Positions 17,694 to 26,308 of a DNA stretch of 64,000 nucleotides are shown here, in pieces. This stretch comes from Actinomyces oricola (GTDB taxonomy: Bacteria; Actinomycetota; Actinomycetes; Actinomycetales; Actinomycetaceae). The position numbers and the translations under genes are program-made. The DNA lies in assembly GCF_004104015.1 (NCBI RefSeq), contig NZ_RYFV01000010.1:22894-86893 (forward strand), in the 5' to 3' direction. Within the stretch, counting starts at the first letter, position 1; each line of letters opens with the position of its first letter. Under the pieces are notes generated by a model. It had not been told where the DNA came from. It saw only the letters and a list, made by a program, of their open reading frames with translations, and made no database searches.

Positions 17694-19307
17694 GTGTTCC
17701 GCAAAGCCGCCATCGCAGCCATCGCGCTCATGTTCCTCGCCCCATCCGTCATCCTGCTCGGGATCGGGGCACTGATGAACCCCGCCGCCGCCAACTGCGC
17801 CACCACCACAGGCGTGGTCAACGTTGGGCCTGTGCCGGATTCGCTGACCGTGACGACGGCGAACGGTGAGACGTTCACGCTGAACCGGCAGCAGCTCACC
17901 CATGCAGCCACGATCATCGCCATCGGCAACAGCACCGACGGCGTGGGCAGGCCGGGGATCAAGGTCGCGCTCATGGCAGCGCTCACCGAGTCCACCCTGC
18001 GGATGCTGTCGAACACCGGCACCTACCCCGAGAGCGCGAACTACCCCAACGACGGCGACGGCTCAGACCATGACTCCCTGGGTCTGTTCCAGATGCGGCC
18101 GCAGTCGGGTTGGGGCACTGTCGCCGAGCTCATGGACCCGACCTATCAGGCGCGGGCGTTCTTCGGCGGGCCGACCGGCCCGAACTATCCGTCGCCGCGT
18201 GGTCTGCTCGACATTCCCGGCTGGCAGCAGATGGACCCCGGCGAAGCTGCCCAAGCCGTCGAGGTCTCTGCCTATCCGGACCGCTACCGCAACTACTCGC
18301 CGGTGGCCGACGCCATCCTCGCCGCCCTCACCACCAGCGGCACGGGTGCGATGCCCGCAGGTGGTCCGGTGGTGTCCTCGTCGCGGGTGGTGTTCCCGCT
18401 TCCCGAGGGGACCTGGGTGGCGACCTCGCCGTTCGGGATGCGCGTGCACCCGATCACCGGCGAGTACAAGCTGCACACCGGCGCGGACTTCGGAGCCGCC
18501 GATGGAACCTCGATCCTCGCCGCCGCCGACGGAACCGTGGCTGTCGCCGAGTTCACTGGCGGCTACGGCGGACTCATCGTCATCGAGCACACCATCGACG
18601 GCCACAAGATCGCAACCGCGTACGCCCACATGTGGCAGCACGGCATCCACGTAAAGAACGGCGACCAGGTACGGGCAGGGCAGCACATCGGCGACGTTGG
18701 GAGCTCGGGCTACTCGACCGGCGCGCACCTGCACTTCGAGGCCCGCCAAGGCGGCACCAACGGCGACTTCATTGACCCCGCCGCCTGGCTCAACCAGCAC
18801 GGAGCCGCAAACCTCCCCGAAGCCACCGTTGGATCGCCAGCCGCGTGCCGTACGGCGGGCACCGCGGGACCGCCCACCGGCGTCGATGGTGACCCCGACC
18901 GGCTCGTCGACGATCCCACCACCGGTGGGAAGATCACCGCCCGGCTGCTGCACCTCTACCAGCAGACCCTCGCGGCGTTCCCTGACACCGGCTGGGGCTG
19001 CTACTCACCCCGCCCCGGCACCAAGTCCGAGCACCCGCTCGGGCGGGCGTGCGACATCACCTTCGGCAACCGGATCGGCCAGCGACCCAGCCCCGCCCAG
19101 CTCGACGCCGGATGGGCCGTGACGAACTGGATGAAAGACAACGCCGCGATCCTCGGCGTCGAATACCTCATCTGGCAAGGCCAAATCTGGTCCGTCAGTC
19201 GCGATGCCGACGGCTGGAGACCCTACAACGGCGGCGGCATGCACGACCCGAATGACGTGACCGGAGGCCACTGGGACCACCTCCACGTCACCGTGAAAGC
19301 AGGGTGA
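17694..19307 (+). CDS. Peptidoglycan hydrolase with M23 domain (conjugation VirB1-like role)
   Basis: A 537-residue exported protein. The N-terminal signal-like segment is AAIAAIALMFLAPSVILLGI. A muramidase-like helical region (about 55-210) contains ALTESTLRM and SLGLFQMRPQSGWG. The M23 LytM domain (about 240-365) shows SPFGMRVHPITGEYKLHTGADFG... with the zinc motifs HTGAD and HLHFE. A third C-terminal domain (about 400-537) includes HPLGRACDITF and HWDHLHVTV, a D-Ala-D-Ala-peptidase-like fold with its own zinc site. It probably opens the cell wall for the T4SS. The GTG start at 17694 follows 9 bases after the previous stop. It overlaps the next gene by 4 bases. Confidence 0.88.
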   Translation: MFRKAAIAAIALMFLAPSVILLGIGALMNPAAANCATTTGVVNVGPVPDSLTVTTANGETFTLNRQQLTHAATIIAIGNSTDGVGRPGIKVALMAALTESTLRMLSNTGTYPESANYPNDGDGSDHDSLGLFQMRPQSGWGTVAELMDPTYQARAFFGGPTGPNYPSPRGLLDIPGWQQMDPGEAAQAVEVSAYPDRYRNYSPVADAILAALTTSGTGAMPAGGPVVSSSRVVFPLPEGTWVATSPFGMRVHPITGEYKLHTGADFGAADGTSILAAADGTVAVAEFTGGYGGLIVIEHTIDGHKIATAYAHMWQHGIHVKNGDQVRAGQHIGDVGSSGYSTGAHLHFEARQGGTNGDFIDPAAWLNQHGAANLPEATVGSPAACRTAGTAGPPTGVDGDPDRLVDDPTTGGKITARLLHLYQQTLAAFPDTGWGCYSPRPGTKSEHPLGRACDITFGNRIGQRPSPAQLDAGWAVTNWMKDNAAILGVEYLIWQGQIWSVSRDADGWRPYNGGGMHDPNDVTGGHWDHLHVTVKAG

Positions 19308-19579
19308 CCACGATGGGCGTCTTTCCCGACTTCGACAGCCTCGGCGGCATAGGAGACCTCCGAGCCGTCGTCGGCGCACTCCTCACGTTCGTGCTCATCA
19401 TCGCCGTGCTCATGCTGATCGTCTCAGCGATCGTGTGGGCCATCGCATCCGCCCACGGCAACTACTCCACCGCAAGCAAAGGCCGCGTCGGAGTCCTCGT
19501 CTCGGTCGGTGCTGCTGCCCTCGCCGGAGCGGGAGTGGCGTGGATGAACTGGCTCATCAACCTCGGCCAACAACTCTGA
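19304..19579 (+). CDS. DUF6112-type small membrane protein, first copy
   Basis: A 91-residue protein with two hydrophobic segments, LRAVVGALLTFVLIIAVLML and VLVSVGAAALAGAGVAWM, joined by a short loop (ASAHGNYSTASKGR). This pattern fits the DUF6112 family found in actinobacterial conjugative elements and resembles VirB2/TrbC pilins. The start overlaps the hydrolase stop as ATGA. A paralogue follows 140 bases downstream. Confidence 0.78.
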   Translation: MTTMGVFPDFDSLGGIGDLRAVVGALLTFVLIIAVLMLIVSAIVWAIASAHGNYSTASKGRVGVLVSVGAAALAGAGVAWMNWLINLGQQL

Positions 19580-19721
19580 TTCGCCGTCTCGACGATGCCC
19601 GCGCCCGCCATGGCGTGGGCATCGCTATCTCTCGGTTCGGGTGTTCCAGCGCACCTGTGGCGTGTACCCCGTCTGTGCATCCGCGCTGGCGGGCCGACCG
19701 CCCGCGTCAAGGAGACCTACC

Positions 19722-20045
19722 GTGTTCGATCTGCTCACCACTACCGTTCTGCCCGCCGTCGGCCTGGTGCCGATGGACATCAACATCGACCCCAACACCA
19801 ACGGGCTGCCGGGGATCAACCAGCTGCGCACCATCGTCGGCGCGGTGATGACCATCGGCCTGATCCTCTCCGTCCTCGCGCTGATCGTCTCGGCGATCGT
19901 GTGGGGCTTCGGCGCGAACTCCAGCAACCCGCATCTCGCGTCGCGGGGGAAGATCGGCGTCCTCGTCTCCTGCGGTGCGGCGGTGATCTGCGGCGCGAGC
20001 GTGACGCTCATCAACTTCTTCTGGAACGTCGGCCAGCAAGTCTGA
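19722..20045 (+). CDS. DUF6112-type small membrane protein, second copy
   Basis: A 107-residue paralogue of the previous gene product, with the same two hydrophobic segments (IVGAVMTIGLILSVLALIVS and VLVSCGAAVICGASVTLI), the loop ANSSNPHLASRGKIG, and an ending (NVGQQV) like that of the first copy (NLGQQL). A hydrophobic N-terminal extension, FDLLTTTVLPAVGLVP, may act as a signal peptide. The GTG at 19722 is chosen because AAGGAGA lies 8 bases upstream; the longer opening at 19641 has no such site. Likely pilin-like T4SS component. Confidence 0.78.
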   Translation: MFDLLTTTVLPAVGLVPMDINIDPNTNGLPGINQLRTIVGAVMTIGLILSVLALIVSAIVWGFGANSSNPHLASRGKIGVLVSCGAAVICGASVTLINFFWNVGQQV

Positions 20046-20077
20046 CCCGCACCGTCGAGAGGGCTTGGTGGTTCGTA

Positions 20078-21502
20078 ATGAGCGTCTGCGACATCCCCGT
20101 GATCTCATCGGTCTGCGATGCCGTCGGCGAAGGGGCCGCCACGCTGGTCGCGGCCCCGTTCGACTGGCTCGCCCAAGCGATGGGAGCTGCCGCGGGCTGG
20201 TTGTTCGAGGCGGTCTGGTCGGTGTTCGACACCACCACCCTCGTCGATGTCACACGGCCCGGCTACGTCAGCGTCTACAACCTGCTGTTCGGTGTCGCGG
20301 TGTTCGTGATGCTGATCTTCTTCTGCCTCCAACTCATCACCGGCCTGATCCGCCGCGACCCCACCGCCCTGACCTGCGCCGCCCTCGGCCTCGCCAAGTC
20401 CGTGCTCGGGTCGTTCGTCGTCATCACCTTGACCGCTCTCCTCTTGGAGGTGGTGGATCAGCTGTGTATCGGGATCGTCCAAGCCGCCGGGGAGACCACC
20501 GAGTCGATGGGCGACAAGATCGCTCTGCTCGCGACCGGCCTGGTCGGGATCAATATCGCTGCCCCCGGTGTCGGGGCGATCATCACGATCTTCATGGCCG
20601 GCCTCGCGATCACCGCCGCCGCCATCGTCTGGCTCTCGCTTCTCGTGCGGAAGGCGCTGCTGCTGGTCGCGATCGTGTTCGCCCCGCTCGCGTTCTCTGG
20701 TGCGTCGTGGGATGCCTCGCGGGGGTGGATTGGGAAGTGGGCGATGTTCGTCGTCGCGCTGATCTGCTCCAAGCTTGTGCTCGTCGTGATGTTCCTGGTC
20801 GCTATTACCCAGGTCTCGGCACCCATCGACGCTGACCTCGCGTCGATCAGCGACCCCATCGCCGGGATCGTGCTGATGGCGATGGCCGCGTTCGCCCCGT
20901 ACCTGACGTACAAGTTCATCGCGTTCGTCGGGTTCGACATGTACCACGCAATCGGCTCCGAGCAAGACGCCAAGCACGCCCTCAACAGGCCCGTCCCCGT
21001 CCCCGGACGCGGCGCGGGCGGAGCGGAGCCGAAGACGGTGCTCGACGGTGCAAGCAACACCGGGGGTTCCGGTGGTGGCGCTGGCCGAGAGGGCGGCAGG
21101 AGCGCGCCGCCCGCGCCGAGACCCACGCCCGCATCCTCGGCCGGAAGCAGGGCGGTTGCGTCGGGTGGAGGTGCGGCCGCATCCGGTGGCGGCGCAGCCG
21201 CAGGCGGTAGTGCTGCGGCTGCTGGACCTGCCGCTGCCGTGGTCGTCGGGGCGCAGGTCGCCAAGGGAGCCGCCACTGCCGGACCGAAAGCAGGGACCGC
21301 GCTCGGCGCCCAGGGCGAGCGTGCCGCGGATGCCGCCGCCCAGACCCCGCCGCCACCGCCTACCGCTCAGACCCCAGCTGCGCCTGCACAGGTCGCGCCG
21401 CCGTCGTCGAGCACGGCACCGCCCGCGCCGAGGAGCGAGCCCACACCGCCGCCACGGGCACCGAAACCCGCACCGCCTGCGCCACGAGCGCCGAAGGAGT
21501 AG
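20078..21502 (+). CDS. VirB6/TrbL-like conjugal transfer membrane protein
   Basis: A 474-residue protein with six or more membrane segments between about 30 and 310 (for example LLFGVAVFVMLIFFCLQLIT and VLGSFVVITLTALLLEVV). A long soluble tail (about 310-474) rich in Gly, Ala and Pro follows. The topology matches TrbL/VirB6, the inner-membrane channel protein of T4SSs. The ATG at 20078 is used; a longer opening to 19595 overlaps the second DUF6112 gene and is rejected. A tail of low complexity, GGGAAASGGGAAAGG, may mediate contacts with partners. Confidence 0.83.
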   Translation: MSVCDIPVISSVCDAVGEGAATLVAAPFDWLAQAMGAAAGWLFEAVWSVFDTTTLVDVTRPGYVSVYNLLFGVAVFVMLIFFCLQLITGLIRRDPTALTCAALGLAKSVLGSFVVITLTALLLEVVDQLCIGIVQAAGETTESMGDKIALLATGLVGINIAAPGVGAIITIFMAGLAITAAAIVWLSLLVRKALLLVAIVFAPLAFSGASWDASRGWIGKWAMFVVALICSKLVLVVMFLVAITQVSAPIDADLASISDPIAGIVLMAMAAFAPYLTYKFIAFVGFDMYHAIGSEQDAKHALNRPVPVPGRGAGGAEPKTVLDGASNTGGSGGGAGREGGRSAPPAPRPTPASSAGSRAVASGGGAAASGGGAAAGGSAAAAGPAAAVVVGAQVAKGAATAGPKAGTALGAQGERAADAAAQTPPPPPTAQTPAAPAQVAPPSSSTAPPAPRSEPTPPPRAPKPAPPAPRAPKE

Positions 21503-21508
21503 TAGATC

Positions 21509-22975
21509 GTGTCCACGAACCAGAACCCTCGCAGCACGGGCGATCTCGTGCCGGTGAAGTTCTCCCGCCTCACCCGCCGCGGCATCCTCCTCGGCCTCTC
21601 CCTAACCCAGCTCATCACCCTCGCCATCGGCGGAGCCACCCTGATCGTCGCGTTTTACGCCGGAGGCGGGATGCTGCTCGCCTACACCGCACCTGTCTGG
21701 GTGCTCTCGGCCGCGCTGACCTGGATACCCATTGCAGGCCGACCCATCGTCGAATGGCTGCCGGTGACGTGCTGGTGGCTATGGCGCACCACCGGCGGGC
21801 AACTGCTCTACCGGCGCAGAATCGTTGTCCCGCGTCCTGTCGGGACCCTCGCGTTGCCCGGCGACATGGCACGACTGCGGGAGTTCGACGACCCCGACAC
21901 CGGTGCCGGGATGATCCACGACCCCCACGCCGCCACGTTGACCGTGGTGTGCGAAGTCACCCATCCCGCGTTCGTGCTCCTCGACCCCGGTGAACAGGAA
22001 CGCCGCGTCACCTCCTGGGGCCGCGTCCTCGCCACCGTGTGCCGATCCGGCCGCGTCGCCACGCTTCAGGTGTTGGAGCGGACTCTGCCGGACTCCGGTA
22101 CCGGGCTTGCCGAGTGGTGGGCCGCCCACGGCACCCCCGACGGGTCATGGGCCGCTGACACCTACGCCGAGCTGATCGAACGCGCCGGACCCGCAGGCGA
22201 ACGCCACGCCACCACGCTGTCTCTCTCCTTGGATATGAAGGCGGCGGCACGGCAGATCAGAACGGCCGGCGGCGGCATCCGAGGTGCGGCGAACGTGCTG
22301 CGTCAGGAGATGAACACGCTCGTCGCCGCGCTCCGCTCCGCCGACCTCGCACCCTCGGGCTGGCTCACCCCAGGACAGATCGCGGTCATGCTGCGCTCGG
22401 CCTACGACCCCGCCATCGCCGCCACGCTGGAACGCCATGGCCAGCTCGGCCAGTCGCTGGCCACAGCGGGACCGGTTGCGGTCACCGAAACCTGGGGACG
22501 GTTGCGCACCGACTCCGCCCACCACGCGGTGCTGTGGGTAAGCGAATGGCCCCGGTCGCTGGTGTATCCGGGGTTCTTGTCGCCAGTGCTGCTGTCCACC
22601 GGTATCCAGCGGTCGTTCTCGCTGATCTGCACCCCGATGCGCTCTGACCAAGCCGCCCGGGATATCCGCAAGAAGAAGGTCGAGCACATCTCCGACCAAG
22701 CCCAACGGGCGAGGATCGGCCAGATCGAGGACGCCTCGCAAACAGCCGAGTACCACGACGTTCTCCAACAAGAAGCCGACCTCACCGCCGGCCACGGCAT
22801 CCTCCGCTACACCGGCCTGATCGCCGTCTCAGCACCGAACGCCGAGGAACTCGACGCCGGCGTCGCCGCGATCGAGCAAGCCGCGATCCAAGCGTCGTGC
22901 GAAACCCGCCTCCTCGTTGGACAGCAGGCCGCCGCGTTCACGGCTGCTGCGTTGCCGCTATGTCGCAAGGTGTAG
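21509..22975 (+). CDS. SCO6880-family T4SS protein
   Basis: A 488-residue protein that matches the SCO6880 family of actinobacterial conjugation proteins. It begins with basic N-terminal sequence (VKFSRLTRRGILLGLSLTQL) and two membrane segments at about 30-75 (PrgI/TcpE-like). A large cytoplasmic domain follows with WLWRTTGGQLLYRRR and WVSEWPRSLVYPGFLSPVLL. The GTG start is 6 bases after the previous stop. The family is a stable part of this T4SS, probably linking the channel to the VirB4 ATPase. The normal next gene is displaced by about 480 bases here. Confidence 0.88.
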   Translation: MSTNQNPRSTGDLVPVKFSRLTRRGILLGLSLTQLITLAIGGATLIVAFYAGGGMLLAYTAPVWVLSAALTWIPIAGRPIVEWLPVTCWWLWRTTGGQLLYRRRIVVPRPVGTLALPGDMARLREFDDPDTGAGMIHDPHAATLTVVCEVTHPAFVLLDPGEQERRVTSWGRVLATVCRSGRVATLQVLERTLPDSGTGLAEWWAAHGTPDGSWAADTYAELIERAGPAGERHATTLSLSLDMKAAARQIRTAGGGIRGAANVLRQEMNTLVAALRSADLAPSGWLTPGQIAVMLRSAYDPAIAATLERHGQLGQSLATAGPVAVTETWGRLRTDSAHHAVLWVSEWPRSLVYPGFLSPVLLSTGIQRSFSLICTPMRSDQAARDIRKKKVEHISDQAQRARIGQIEDASQTAEYHDVLQQEADLTAGHGILRYTGLIAVSAPNAEELDAGVAAIEQAAIQASCETRLLVGQQAAAFTAAALPLCRKV

Positions 22976-23022
22976 ATCCGCCCCGGAACCAGTGCTCGCA
23001 GGAAGGCGAGTACTCGCAGCTG

Positions 23023-23289
23023 TCAGTCGCCGTAGGTCTTCCGCCAGTAGTCCGCCAAGTTCCGCTCAATCTTGGACTTGATGGCATACAACTCGGTTCG
23101 CATGACCTTCTCATCCGCCGAGAGGTTCTTGCCCGCGTCGACCTTCGCTTCGATTCGGTCGAGCACATCACTGAGAGCCTCCAAACTGATGCTCGCGGCT
23201 GCGTCGTATCCTTCAAGAACAGTGCTTAGGTGCCGGTTCCGCCGTCCGGTCTCAATCGCGTCGATCATCGACTCGCCCCAGCTCGTCAT
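23023..23289 (-). CDS. Small helical hypothetical protein inserted in the transfer operon
   Basis: An 88-residue protein, mostly helical and charged (LEALSDVLDRIEAKVDAGKN, SADEKVMRTELYAIKSKIER). It starts at the ATG at 23289, with GGAGG upstream. The gene is on the opposite strand to all transfer genes and sits between SCO6880 and the next conserved gene, where related elements have little spacing, so it is probably recent cargo. I recognise no family; a small regulatory or immunity protein is possible. Confidence 0.68.
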   Translation of the reverse strand: MTSWGESMIDAIETGRRNRHLSTVLEGYDAAASISLEALSDVLDRIEAKVDAGKNLSADEKVMRTELYAIKSKIERNLADYWRKTYGD

Positions 23290-23454
23290 CTGGCACCTCC
23301 CTGTAGTCCTTCGCACCATCATCTCATTGCGCTTGTTGGGTGCAGTTTTCTGTAGTCGTGCTGCGAGGCGGCGTCAACCCGCTTTTGCAAGGCCACGAAC
23401 CGGCGCGGGCCGGAGTGCGCACCTCCTTGGCACGAGATGCTCAGGAGGTCACTC

Positions 23455-24276
23455 ATGCCCACGTTCTTTGACTCGACTGCCGACGCTGCGGAGGCGTCCG
23501 AGGCGCTGCGGGGTCTCGCTCATGCGAGCCGCACGTTCGACCAGCCTGCTTAGATGTATGGGGTGATCGGTGACCTGTCTTCGGGGATGCGGTCGCTGCG
23601 CCAGGTGTTGGAACAGCTCGCCGACGTGCACGAGCGGAAGGCCGCGCACGCGTTCAACGACGACGGCGACCACGCAGCCGGAGTCCGGGACGCTCTCACC
23701 ACGGCCGAGGAGCTGCGCCGGTCGGCGCGTGTGGTGGATCAGGCCTACGACCGACTCGCGGAAGGTTTCGTTGCGGCGGGGCGGATCGCCTGGCACCCCG
23801 AACCCGCCGTCGAAGAGACCGTGCCGTCGCGGTGGATCAACGTGGTGTTCCTTCAAGGCGACGAGGCCGACCGTCCGTTGCGCATCCTCGGCGAGCTGGG
23901 GCATGTCGATGCGGTGGACTACCTCGCGCAGTGGGACTACGGCGAGGAGACAACGCAGGCGTTGGAGAACGGGTACGTCTACGACGAGCCCGGCGAGGGC
24001 ACCAACGATCGGGTAATGATGTCCGGCGACTACGCCCTGGTCGTCAACCCGCACGTCGGGTACGTGTCCCTGTTGCGCCGTCACCCCGAACCCGACGCGA
24101 GCGTCGAAGCGATCGATGAGCCGTCGCCGACACGGGACGGGTCGGAGCTGCTGGTCTCGTACTCCTCGCCGGGTGCTCCGAAGCGACGTGACGTGCCGTC
24201 GCCGAAGCAGGGGCGGTCGTGGTTCGAGCCCGCCAAGATCACCGCGGTCCGGGAGTCGCGAGGGCTGGGATTGTGA
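23455..24276 (+). pseudogene. Conserved ICE protein interrupted by an in-frame TAG
   Basis: Reading from the ATG at 23455 (AGGAGG about 6 bases upstream), the first 32 codons give MPTFFDSTADAAEASEALRG and LAHASRTFDQPA. A TAG at 23551-23553 stops it. The same frame goes on at once with ATG at 23554 for 240 residues (MYGVIGDLSSGMRSLRQVLE). In related elements the two parts form one protein in which the stop position is a normal codon. Restart at 23554 is possible because the ATG is directly next to the stop. The second half has a regular domain (WINVVFLQGDEADRPLRILG). Function unknown; overlaps the VirB4 gene as GTGA. Confidence 0.72.
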
Positions 24277-25757
24277 ACCAGGATCGCGAGCGGTTGCACA
24301 CGGCCGTGCTGGTCGCGCCGTCGAAGGAACGCCGCAAGCTTCGCAAACAGCGCCGCCGCGCCGAAGCACGCCTCCACGCCGAGCAACGCAAGACCGAACT
24401 CGCCACCGCGAAAGCACGGGCCGAGGCGGAGCGGGCGGAGCGACGCGCCACGATCTACTTGCCAAAGAGCGGCGAGGCGCGTGCGGCGCAGCTCAGGACG
24501 CCGGGTCGGTTCCGGCTCCCGCGTCACCAGGACACCTCCGCGACCTTGGCGGGGGCGTATCCGTTCGTCGCCGAAGGCGGCCTCGGCGCGGATGGGGTGT
24601 TCGTCGGGCAAGACCTCTACTCCGGGGGCTCGTTCGTCTACGACCCGTGGGTGCTGTACGCGCGCGGCATCATCACCGCCCCGAACGTGGTGCTGGCCGG
24701 GATCGTCGGCTCCGGCAAGTCCGCTCTTGCGAAGTCCCTCTACACAAGGTCGTTGCCGTTCGGGCGGCGCGTGTATGTACCCGGTGATCCGAAGGGTGAG
24801 CACACCGCTGTCGCCAACGCTGTCGGTGGCCGGGCCATCGTCCTGGGCCATGGACTCAACACCCGACTGAACCCTCTCGACGAGGGTCATCGCCCGTCCG
24901 GGTTGTCGGATGAGCAGTGGGCCTCCACCGTCGCCGCACGACGCCGCGACCTGATCGGCGCGCTCGCTGAGACGGTGCTGGCGCGGGGGTTGTCGCCGTT
25001 GGAGCACACCGCGATCGACTTGGCGTTGACGCAGACGGTGCGGGAGAACGAGGTGCCGATCCTGCCGATGGTCGTTGACCGCATCCTCAACCCCAGCACC
25101 GACACCGACGGACGCCTCGCAGAAGACGGCCGGCTCGTCGGCCACGCACTGCGGCGTCTCGTCGCAGGCGACCTCGCGGGACTGTTCGATGGCCCCTCGA
25201 CGGTGACGTTCGACCCCAGCCTGCCGATGATCTCCCTCGACCTGTCACGGGTGACGGAGAACTCGACGCTCATCAGCGTGTTGATGACGTGCTCGTCGGC
25301 GTGGATGGAATCGGCCCTGCTGGACCCGAATGGTGGGCAGCGGTGGGTGATCTACGACGAGGCCTGGCGGCTCATGTCCCACCCCGCGCTGCTGCGACGG
25401 ATGGACGCGCACTGGCGACTGGCCCGGCATTACGGGATCGCGAACATGCTGATCTTTCACAAGCTCACCGACCTCGACAACGTCGGCGACCAAGGCTCCG
25501 CCATGCGCTCACTCGCCAACTCGTTGCTGGCGAATGCGGAGACGCGGATCGTGTACCGGCAGGAATCCGACCAGCTCGGACCCACCGCCCAAGCACTCGG
25601 CCTGACCGGCACCGAGCAGCAACTCTTGCCGAACCTCGGCGTCGGCCAAGGCTTGTGGCGGATAAAGGCCAGGAGCTTCGTGACCCAGCACCAGCTCCAC
25701 CCCGCCGAGCTCGCGCTGTTCGATACCAGCTCTCGCGCGGCTGGGGGTCACCGATGA
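24273..25757 (+). CDS. VirB4-like ATPase
   Basis: A 494-residue ATPase of the VirB4/TraC class as found in actinobacterial ICEs. Walker A is LAGIVGSGKSALAK (about 147), and Walker B is WVIYDEAW (about 358). A basic coiled-coil stretch near the start (ERRKLRKQRRRAEARLHAEQ) is followed by the catalytic core. The GTG start overlaps the previous stop as GTGA; an in-frame opening at 24219 is earlier but adds sequence unlike the family. It powers pilus assembly and substrate transfer by the T4SS. Confidence 0.9.
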   Translation: MNQDRERLHTAVLVAPSKERRKLRKQRRRAEARLHAEQRKTELATAKARAEAERAERRATIYLPKSGEARAAQLRTPGRFRLPRHQDTSATLAGAYPFVAEGGLGADGVFVGQDLYSGGSFVYDPWVLYARGIITAPNVVLAGIVGSGKSALAKSLYTRSLPFGRRVYVPGDPKGEHTAVANAVGGRAIVLGHGLNTRLNPLDEGHRPSGLSDEQWASTVAARRRDLIGALAETVLARGLSPLEHTAIDLALTQTVRENEVPILPMVVDRILNPSTDTDGRLAEDGRLVGHALRRLVAGDLAGLFDGPSTVTFDPSLPMISLDLSRVTENSTLISVLMTCSSAWMESALLDPNGGQRWVIYDEAWRLMSHPALLRRMDAHWRLARHYGIANMLIFHKLTDLDNVGDQGSAMRSLANSLLANAETRIVYRQESDQLGPTAQALGLTGTEQQLLPNLGVGQGLWRIKARSFVTQHQLHPAELALFDTSSRAAGGHR

Positions 25758-26308
25758 ACCTCTCACGCCCACACCACTCCGGCGACCGGGAACCTGAGGT
25801 GCCTGTCGATCTGCCGCATGTGGTCGTCACCGTCGCCGCGGACGGCACTCTCACCGCAGCCGTCGACGGCTACGCCCACCCGCAACCTGCTTCAGGGGTG
25901 TGGACTCGGGCGACGTTCGGACCGCTGATGGACGAGATCACGAAGGACCGCACCGTCTCGGTCAGGGTCGAGGTCCGCGAGTGCGACGGCGGCGTGTTCA
26001 CCGACATCATCCACGCCCGCAAACCAACCCCGCCCGCACGAGCGGCCGAGCAGGCACCGGTGCCGGGCACGCGGCGCGGTCGCCGAGCCGCCGCACCGCG
26101 AGCAGCGCGGCTCATGGAGGTTGAGGGCGAGGGTTTCGTGCCGGGTGAGGATGTCGCCGTCGCGGTCATCGTGAGCCACACCGACGCCGCCGGAACCGGC
26201 ACCGCTCGGGCGCTGGTCGATCTCGACGACCTCACGCCCGACGCGACGGGCGAGGTAATCCTGTTCGGGCGCATCTCGGGCATGACCGCGATTCGGCGGC
26301 TGCAATGA
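25754..26308 (+). CDS. Hypothetical ICE protein between VirB4 and VirD4
   Basis: A 184-residue soluble protein. It has two parts: residues 15-90 (VPVDLPHVVVTVAADGTLTA, RVEVRECDGGVFTDIIHARK) and 110-184 (VEGEGFVPGEDVAVAVIVSH), joined by a basic, proline-rich linker (GTRRGRRAAAPRAAR). Both halves look beta-rich. No family is recognised. It overlaps both neighbours by 4 bases (ATGA), which argues that it is a stable T4SS accessory of this ICE family. Confidence 0.8.
   Translation: MNLSRPHHSGDREPEVPVDLPHVVVTVAADGTLTAAVDGYAHPQPASGVWTRATFGPLMDEITKDRTVSVRVEVRECDGGVFTDIIHARKPTPPARAAEQAPVPGTRRGRRAAAPRAARLMEVEGEGFVPGEDVAVAVIVSHTDAAGTGTARALVDLDDLTPDATGEVILFGRISGMTAIRRLQ

Noticed and set aside
19595..20077. 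An upstream extension of the VirB6-like gene.
   Set aside because: It overlaps the second DUF6112 gene in another frame; the ATG at 20078 fits the protein family better.
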